Source of the DNA: Sclerodactyla briareus
Taxonomy: Eukaryota > Echinodermata > Holothuroidea > Dendrochirotida > Sclerodactylidae
Assembly (NCBI GenBank): GCA_026419785.1
Contig: JAODTK010002010.1
Location: forward strand, 186,001 to 250,000
Length of the DNA stretch: 64,000 nucleotides
Reading direction: 5' to 3'
Below, piece by piece: positions 57,560 through 64,000 of this stretch. Both the position numbers and the translations under genes were made by a program. Under the pieces are notes generated by a model. It had not been told where the DNA came from, ran no database searches, and saw only the letters and a list, made by a program, of their open reading frames with translations. How positions within the stretch are numbered: position 1 is the first letter of the stretch; each line of letters starts with the position of its first letter.

Positions 57560-58315
57560 CCTCACTTCGGGGATATTATGGTTTTTGGCCTCGCCGCGTC
57601 CGCCGCCGCGTCGCCGCCGCGTCCGCCGCCGCGTCCGCCGCCGCGTCCGCCGCCGCGTCCGCCGCCGCGTCCGCCGCGTTTCTTGTTAGCGCAATAACTC
57701 TCCAACACTTTGTCCGTTTGAGCTGAACTTGGCACACATGTCCGCCTTAGTGAAATCTCGGATGAGTTCAAAAGTGGGCGTCGCCACATTAACGGGATCC
57801 GCTAATTTGCATAATTTCCACGATTGGAAGATTTCCCTGTTAGCGCAATAACTTTTTAATGCTTTATCCGATTGATCTGAAACTTGGTACACTTGTCCGC
57901 CCGAGTGAAATCTCGGATGAGTTCGGAAGTGGGCATCGCTGCAATGCTAATTTGCATAATTTTCGCTAAAATTTCAAGTTAGTCGGATTTGAATGAAACT
58001 TGATGGGTAGGGAGTATAGTTGATCCCGAAAATGTGGAGGTCATTTCAAGGTCATCAAAGGTCAAATTTGCGAAATTTAGGCGATTTTACAAACTTTGTC
58101 GGATTTGAACGAAACTTGGTGGATGGGGGCTACATTGTTCCTCACAAAGTCATTTCAAAGCCCATCATGGTGTCAAATTTGCATAATTCATTTGCTATTA
58201 ACACCTATGGATTACAACAACAAAACTTGGTGAATGAAGTTTATCTTGGTTTCCGACCAAATGGGGGTCTTTATGGGGTGGTAGATTCTTCTTCCCAATG
58301 ATTGCTCAAAAGTGG
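57560..58315 (-). repeat. GACCT/AAGTTTCGT repeat, copy C (reverse)
   Basis: Begins CTTCGGGGATATTATGGTTTTTGGCC, then the CCG minisatellite, GTTAGCGCAATAACT, TGAACTTGGCACACATGTCCGCCTTAGTGAAATCTCGGATGA, and units of AATTTGCATAATT.., TTTGA(A)(T/C)GAAACTTG(A/G)TGG and AAGGTCATCAAAGGTCAAATTTG. It is the reverse complement plan of copies A and B. Together with copy B it forms an inverted pair around the TTAA-type element copy 1. Confidence 0.75.
57591..57679. repeat. 12 bp (CCGCCGCGTCCG)n minisatellite
   Basis: About seven copies of a GC-rich 12-mer, CpG-dense. The Ala-rich and Gly-rich frames across it are artefacts. The GCAGCAGCGGCGG blocks of copies A and B occupy the same place in the family. 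Confidence 0.9.
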
Positions 58316-58863
58316 GGATATAACACGTGGGCGGTTTAACCCGCCTACACATGTCTATTTCGAAAAGGGACTTGTTGTTGGTGATCGTTCAATTTGTCTT
58401 ATGTGCACAATTTTTGCAGTTTTCGAGATTTCCCTGAAGCTTGGCAGATGTTATTCACCTTCGTTTCTGAGAATTTGTTGTAAGAGGAAGCGGTCACTAC
58501 ATGTCGAAGTCAAATAGTGTGTATAATGAAGGTGGTGGGACTTGGGTAAAGCATGATTGAGGGGTTGACCATCTATAGCCACTATATGATGTTTCAAAGT
58601 CTGCCGGTCATTTCTACTAACTACTTTGTGAAAACAAAACTGAATCCTTAACAACCACTGATGTGATGTGAAACACAAGACAGGCTGTTGAGCGGCCCCA
58701 CTCGTAATAGAGAATGCATACTGAATAAATTTCAACATCCCCATCCCCTCCGCCGCCATCATACCTGCCCACTAACACTACTTGCCATATGCTCGATTCT
58801 ATCAGGGGTATGATCAACTCTCCTTGGTTGAAGGAGTATGCGAGGCTTTTGTCTCTCTGTTAA
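58316..58863. other. No gene recognised
   Basis: Unassigned spacer. It ends in TTAA (58860-58863), the probable left target site of the next element. Confidence 0.4.
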
Positions 58864-59596
58864 GCCCCGTTACATGGCTACGCGGCGGGCGGGCGCGTCT
58901 TAAAATCGCTCATCGTATTTCAATGGAGCTGTTCCATGCACGCGGGCGGGCAGTTTTCTGCGAAGCGGTCATGTAGCGATTTTTTTCCGCCCGCCCGACG
59001 TGCCCGCGTGGTATTTCGTAATCAATTCTCGTGGATTTCCCTGCCACAATCTTACCGGCTTGTAGCCGGATAATGGGGAGTAAAGGACAATTTTATGTTT
59101 AAATTATGTTCCAAACAACATTCCTAACTGTTGCAACACTAGGGATGATATTTTATACGATTTTGTCATATCAACGGTCAGACACCTTTTGAACCACATA
59201 TTTACATGGTTTTAAACCTGATCTGTCAAGTAGTTGTAATTAAATCGCAAAACAGTCACTTGTGAAGTTAATGGTGCGGACCGTAATCGTGACTTAAGAA
59301 CAATGGTTTTCAGAAAATAAACACCGGTGTTAGGTTTGAAAACATAGTATGGTCGGTGTTTGAGTAAAATAATAATATCATTAATAATAGAATAAAAATA
59401 ATAACAACAATAATAATAACAATAATAATATAGTAGGAAAATCCGTTCTTATATAGCGCATATACACCCTAAAAGTGAGAGACAAGAGGAGAAGAGGTGC
59501 GTGACCAAACGCCCGCCCCGCCCGCCCGCCCGCGTGCATGGAAAAGAGTCTTCCAAAACGACCGCCCGCCCGCCCGCGTGCATGGAAAACGCGGCT
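58864..59596. mobile_element. GC-terminal TIR element with TTAA target, copy 2
   Basis: Flanked by TTAA at 58860-58863 and 59597-59600. The left end is GCCCCGTTACATGGCTACGCGG and the right end CCGCGTGCATGGAAAACGCGGCT, inverted repeats with several (GGGC)n blocks. Interior blocks are shared with copy 1. TTAA duplications are the hallmark of piggyBac-type transposition, but the ends do not start with the usual CCC, so the superfamily is unsure. Non-autonomous. Confidence 0.75.
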
Positions 59597-59600
59597 TTAA

Positions 59601-61174
59601 TTCATGACGAAATTCAAGAATGACTATAGGCCCACTAAAGAGATCAAAAACAGCATACCATATTCAAATTGCTAGTTTTCGCTGAGGCTGATGAACCCTG
59701 GCTTCGGACCGTAGTGGCCAAGATCGTGAGATGAGGAAAATCATTCTGTTGTCAGCCAAAAGTTTTTCTCCGCCTAAAATTCTGGTGTCAAGATCTCAGG
59801 TCGTTTACAAGTTTGGTAGACGGTACTTTTTCAGTTCGAAATCGTGCAACCACCACCTATGTGTTCGTTAATACTTCGTTTGTATTGAAATGAAAAAGTG
59901 AGTGCAGAGAAACAAAAAAGAGAAGAAGTAATCGAGGAACAATATTGAACTTTACAGTTTATTGGCAGGGCAAATATAAACGATTTAGATATTGCTATTT
60001 CATGGGTTTATGGGGACAATGGTCATGTTACGAGTTCAAAGCCTAATACATTGGTCTAACACTGGGTCTGGATACAACATCCTTTTGCAAGGTATTGATT
60101 TCACACTTTGATTGGGGGGGGATCTATGCCTATTGCACAATTATTGTGCAATAGGTTTTCTGAGTGTGTGCTGGACTACCTACACTTTATTTATTTTGGT
60201 TTTCTTTTTTGGACTACCTACACTTTATTTATTCTGGTTTTTCAACCTAAAATGCACAACACTAGAATGTTATTTCATCAGAATAAATGGCAAAAGATAT
60301 CAACTCCTGAGGGAACTTGTAATTTCATAAATGATGGACTCTTCAAGGAGAAAAATTAACTTTCAGATGTCGAGTGAAGAAGAAAAAAATATGGTCGGGC
60401 TGTAAAGGTGTAATGTCACTTTTATTGCTCGATATCATGTTGCAGTTTTGGAATATACGTGGAGGAGAAGGCAGTCAACAATACTTTATTTTGTTACGGT
60501 TTCCATAGCATTGCCAGAATGTCGTCTATTGGGTAGGGTTGGACCAATATCCATATTTCACTATTGTCAAGTTCTATAGTCCTTCCCTCTTTTGCCCACT
60601 TAGCAACAATTTAGTACTTCATACTTTAGAAATCTTGTTTCCTAACTTCTATAAGATTGGAAGCAGTCAACATGCATTAGTTGCAGGTTTCGTACGCAAT
60701 ATCTAATTTTCCATGTTAATGGGAGGAACAGTATTCATTTTTTATACTGTAAATAAATATTTGTAAATATAAAGAAGTTATATCAGTTTTAAAACATGTT
60801 GTTTGCGGGGGATAATTCTTGATCGCGAATAACTCGATCTGTAAGCAAGTACAAGAGAATGGCAACCCGTTGGATGGAGGCCAGCTTTTCTGAATATTGT
60901 GTTCGTGTCATGCAATTGATGAAAGTGAGACCATCTTTACTAGTGAGATAGCAGCGTCTACACCAGAGCTTCACCAGCTGGCAGCCTACTCTGGTTGCGC
61001 ACAGGTCAATTTGGCCAAAAACAATGAGGCTGATGTATTGGCATGGGTGCACATCCCACTGGGGATCGGTAGGAAATATACCCCCACGCTTTTTGACGAT
61101 TCTCCCATTGACTACAATTTTCACATGTCATGTTTTCGAAGGCACATTACCCCCCCCCCCTCCCCTCCCCATGA
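59601..61174. other. No gene recognised; one 33 bp direct repeat
   Basis: GGACTACCTACACTTTATTTATT(T/C)TGGTTTT is directly duplicated at about 60173 and 60210. The minus frame at 60789-61124 and plus frame at 60897-61211 overlap and have no known domain. A C run lies at 61150-61159. Confidence 0.4.
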
Positions 61175-61180
61175 ACTTTT

Positions 61181-61277
61181 TGATTCCTTGACGAAGTCAA
61201 GAGGAATCTAGCAGTCACGTAGTGTGTGTGTGTGCGTGTTGTGTGTGTAATTGTGTGTGGGTGTGTATGTGTGTGGG
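61181..61277 (+). repeat. Hairpin-linked (GT)n repeat, copy 3
   Basis: GATTCCTTGACGAAGTCAAG and AGGAATC form a stem (GATTCCT/AGGAATC outer, CTTGAC-GAA-GTCAAG inner), then CTAGCAGTCACGTAG and an interrupted GT tract at 61222-61277. Best preserved of three copies. Confidence 0.75.
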
Positions 61278-61279
61278 TG

Positions 61280-62930
61280 ACGCCCAGCGTGTAACATGAC
61301 TTTTTGAACTGATCAGGTTGAAAGTAGGTCGGATCATCCTTGGTATGTGTGTTCCCCATGATGAGTACATGAACCCTATTGTTTTGGGTCAGGTCAGAGG
61401 TCATCTGAGGTCACCAGAGGTCGAAGTCTGAAAACCTGTAAACACAATAAGTCCAGAATGGTTGGTCTGATCAAGTTGAAATTTGGTGTATAGCTTCTTA
61501 TGGGGAGTACATGAACCCTATTGTTTTTGGTTCAGGTGGGCGTGAATTTTGGTCAAAAATAGAAAATTTGTGAAAATTTGATATTTTGGCCAATGTTGGC
61601 TTGTAAACACAATAACTCGACTCCACCTGGATGGATGAAGCTCATACTTGGAATGTGTGTTCCCCATGATGAGTACATGAACCCTATTGTTTTGGGTCAG
61701 GTCAGAGGTCATCTGAGGTCACCAGAGGTCGAAGTCTGAAAACCTTGTAAACACAATAAGTCCAGAATGGTTGGTCTGATCAAGTTGAAATTTGGTGTAT
61801 GGCTTTCTTATGGGGAGTACATGAACCCTATTGTTTTTGGTTCAGGTGGGCGTGAATTTTGGTCAAAAATAGAAAATTTGTGAAAATTTGATATTTTGGC
61901 CAATGTTGGCTTGTAAACACGATAACTCAACCCCACCCGATGGATGAAGCTCAAACTTGGATGTGTGTTCCCCATGATGGTACATGACCCTATTATTGTG
62001 GGGTCAGGGAAGAGGTCACTGGGTCACTGGCGGTCAAGTCTGCAAAACCTTGTAAAAACGATAGGTCCAGAATGGTGAGTCAGAGCAAGTTGAATTTTGT
62101 GTATAGCTTTTATGGGAGTACAGAACCCTAGTGTTGTTGGTTCAGGTCGGGGTGTGAATTTGCGTCAAAAATTGAGAAAATTTTACATTTTAGCCAATTT
62201 TGTTTTGTAATCACGATAACTCGTCTCCACCCAGATGGATGAAGCTCATACTTGGTATGTGTGTCCCCATGATGAGTACATGAACCTTTGTTTTGGGGTC
62301 AGGTCAGAGGGTCATCTGAGGTCACAGAGGGGTCGAAGTTTCTGAAAACCTTGTTAAAAATGAAAGTCGGGAATGGTTGGTCTGATAAGTGAAACAGGGT
62401 AGAGCTTTCTTATGGGGAGAGTACAGGAACCTATTGTTTCTGGTTCCAGGTGGGTGAATTTTGGTCGAAAATTTGATTTATTTGATATTTGGCCAATGTT
62501 GGCTTGTAAACACAATAACACTACCCCACCTGAATGGAGCTCATATGGAAGGTGTTGTCCCCATGATGATTACATGAACCCTATTGTTTTGGGGTGTCAG
62601 GTCCAGAGTCATCTGAGGTCACCAGCATTCAAAGTCTGAAAAAACCTTGTAAACATGATAAGTCCAGAACGGTTGGTCTGATAGGTTTGAAATTAGGGGT
62701 ATCTTTCTTATGGGGAGTACAGGAACCCTATTGTTCTTGGGTAACAAGGGTTGGAGGTGGGAATGAGGCTCATAAAAACCAGGTTTTGTATTCCCCATGA
62801 TGAGTACATGAACACCCTATTGTTTTGGGGTCAGGTCGGAGGTCATCTAAGGTTACCAGAGTTCAAGTCTGAAAACCTTGTGAAAGTTAGTGTGTAGCTT
62901 TCTTTACAAGGGTACAGGAACCCTATTAGT
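61280..62930 (+). repeat. ~300 bp tandem array (about 5.5 units)
   Basis: GTTCCCCATGATGAGTACATGAACCCTATTGTTTTGGG recurs at 61351, 61659, 61967, 62263, 62557 and 62787, with periods 308, 308, 296, 294 and ~230. Each unit has two halves: GGTCAGGTCAGAGGTCATCTGAGGTCACCAGAGGTCGAAGTCTGAAAACCTTGTAAACACAATAAGTCC, and TATGGGGAGTACATGAACCCTATTGTTTTTGGTTCAGGTGGGCGTGAATTTTGG. Units 1-2 are almost identical and later units progressively decay. No coding function. Confidence 0.9.
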
Positions 62931-63464
62931 TGGTAAAGATAGGAATTGCCCATAGGAGCTGTACTATCTCTCATTGTCCGTGGTCTGGCTATGGGTTGAC
63001 AGAACAGTTCAGGAATCACTAAGCCTTGGCTTTCTGTTGTCTAGTCTGATGGGTATGGGTTACCTTGAGTTCCAAAGTTTTTAATCATGGATTCAGGGTC
63101 ATTAGAGGTCTTTCATTGTGTCTAATTGGCATAAGTTTTGCATAATTTTCAAATTTTGCCGGATTTTCGTGAGCACTTGGTAAATTGCCAAAATGTGCAT
63201 ATTTAGGCAATTTTAGTCACATTTCCACAAAACTGTGACTCTTGTAGTAGACATTGTCAATGGTCAGTCCTTTCGAATTGGAATTGGTCATGATTAGTAG
63301 GCTGTTCTGTTAATGCTTAATACCGAATCGTTTTAAGCACCATGGATGCTGTAATTGTTTGCATGGTACTAATAGAAGTTAACAATGATCGCGCAACCAG
63401 CGAGAAACTGGGGGCGATCGCCAGGGTTTTTTTTTCTTCAGAGCCCTCTGTTCCTGACCATAAC
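62931..63464. other. No gene recognised
   Basis: AT-rich sequence with AATTGGCATAAGTTTTGCATAATTTTCAAATTTTGCCGGATTTTCGTGAGCACTTGG at 63124. This resembles a decayed unit of the GACCT/AAGTTTCGT family. Nothing else recognised. Confidence 0.4.
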
Positions 63465-63635
63465 AATGAGGGTTAATGTACTCATACCAAGTATGAGTTT
63501 CATTAAACACATTAAATGACAGGTGGCGTCGAGTTATGTTAAAGCCAAAATGGCCAAAATACAACTTTTCACAAATTTTATTTTTGACCAAAAATTCACT
63601 CGACAGAACCAAAAACAACAGGCGTCCTGCAATCA
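63465..63635 (-). repeat. Inverted single copy of the 61-kb array unit
   Basis: GGTGGCGTCGAGTTAT at 63523 and GCCAAAATGGCCAAAATACAACTTTTCACAAATTTTATTTTTGACCAAAA at 63543 are the complement of the array's GATATTTTGGCCAATGTTGGC / ATAACTCGACTCCACC junction. AATGTACTCATACCAAGTATGAG (63475) matches the AGCTCATACTTGG part in reverse. Confidence 0.7.
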
Positions 63636-63640
63636 CCATC

Positions 63641-63900
63641 AGGGGTGGCGCCAGCGGGGGGCCAGGTGGGGCCATGCCCCCCCCCTCTCGTCGGGGAGCT
63701 GGACGCCCCCCCCCCCCCCCCCCCGTCGGGGAATTTTTCCATCTGTCGGGGCGCCCGAGTGGGTACGCTAAAATTACACACCCCGACGAGTGGCTTTTTG
63801 GCCCCGACAGTATATATTTCCAAACCTCTCTCTAGTGAGAAATCCTATATGAAGTTGAAAATTTATCGGCGCGCTTTGCGCGCCTCATATCTTTCTATAG
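63641..63900. repeat. G/C-run element with GCGCGC palindrome, right-edge copy
   Basis: CAGGGGTGGCGCCAGCGGGGGGCC starts it (63641). GCCATGCCCCCCCCC and a 19-C run (63706-63724) follow, then CGGCGCGCTTTGCGCGCCTC at 63869. Same components as 33600-33900 and 37780-38100, in this orientation. Confidence 0.55.
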
Positions 63901-64000
63901 TAATGGCAAGTTCCTCGTTCGAGTTAAGATCAGCGTATCATCTTCCTACATGCTATACAATCGTGGAATATAAAGATATGGATACACAAGCCTATGGATA

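Noticed and set aside
57529..57789. Ala-rich or Gly-rich protein over the CCG minisatellite
   Set aside because: Artefact of the 12 bp GC repeat inside a dispersed repeat family.
61280..62930. Repeated 30-codon frames such as MTSDLTQNNRVHVLIMGNTH in two units
   Set aside because: They arise because the array units are nearly identical; no independent coding evidence.

Overview
This is eukaryotic, almost certainly metazoan, non-coding-rich DNA. There are no operons, ribosome-binding sites or long intact reading frames. I see interrupted coding pieces with GT/AG splice signals, tRNA-derived SINE heads, non-LTR retrotransposon (LINE) reverse-transcriptase remnants, terminal-inverted-repeat DNA transposons, a decayed Polinton/Maverick-type element, many microsatellites and several tandem arrays. 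The repeat style (short GACCTTGAATGACC-type units, GC-hairpin and poly-C repeats, foldback-like inverted repeats) suggests a marine invertebrate, perhaps a deuterostome such as an echinoderm. That placement is inference and cannot be proved from the window.

Layout. 0-1.2 kb: 3' end of a LINE. 2.6-9.4 kb: a local segmental duplication containing a tandem dimer of a ~1.55 kb unit. 11.0-12.1 kb: a purine microsatellite and a ~95 bp tandem array. 12.9-15.3 kb: dispersed repeats and a 390 bp tandem duplication. 17.6-24.4 kb: an AT-rich, frame-broken Polinton-like element with genes pointing outwards from ~22 kb. 25.2-27.7 kb: unidentified coding-like DNA, then a LINE C-terminus. 29.7-35.6 kb: SINEs and repeats ending in tetranucleotide tracts. 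36.7-38.8 kb: repeats and another LINE. 39.7-43.2 kb: a 3.5 kb inverted-repeat (foldback-like) structure enclosing LINE sequence.

43.37-55.2 kb (+): the only convincing host gene, a MADF-BESS type putative DNA-binding protein in three visible coding pieces. Exon 1 is the first half of MADF, exon 2 the second half, and exon 3 the BESS motif. Exons 2 and 3 are phase-compatible. Exons 1 and 2 are not, if the best-looking donor is used. Exon 3 carries an in-frame stop and a frameshift. The introns hold a nested ~351 bp satellite, a small palindromic element and a hAT-type element.

55.5-59.6 kb: an inverted pair of one repeat family, and two related GC-terminal elements with TTAA-like target sites. 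61.2-62.9 kb: a ~300 bp tandem array. 63.4-63.9 kb: an inverted copy of part of that array and a G/C-run repeat.

Most six-frame open frames here are chance or repeat-derived and are not listed. Repeat copies differ from each other by many one-base indels and homopolymer-length changes. Either these are old repeats or the assembly has residual indel error. This matters for every pseudogene call below.
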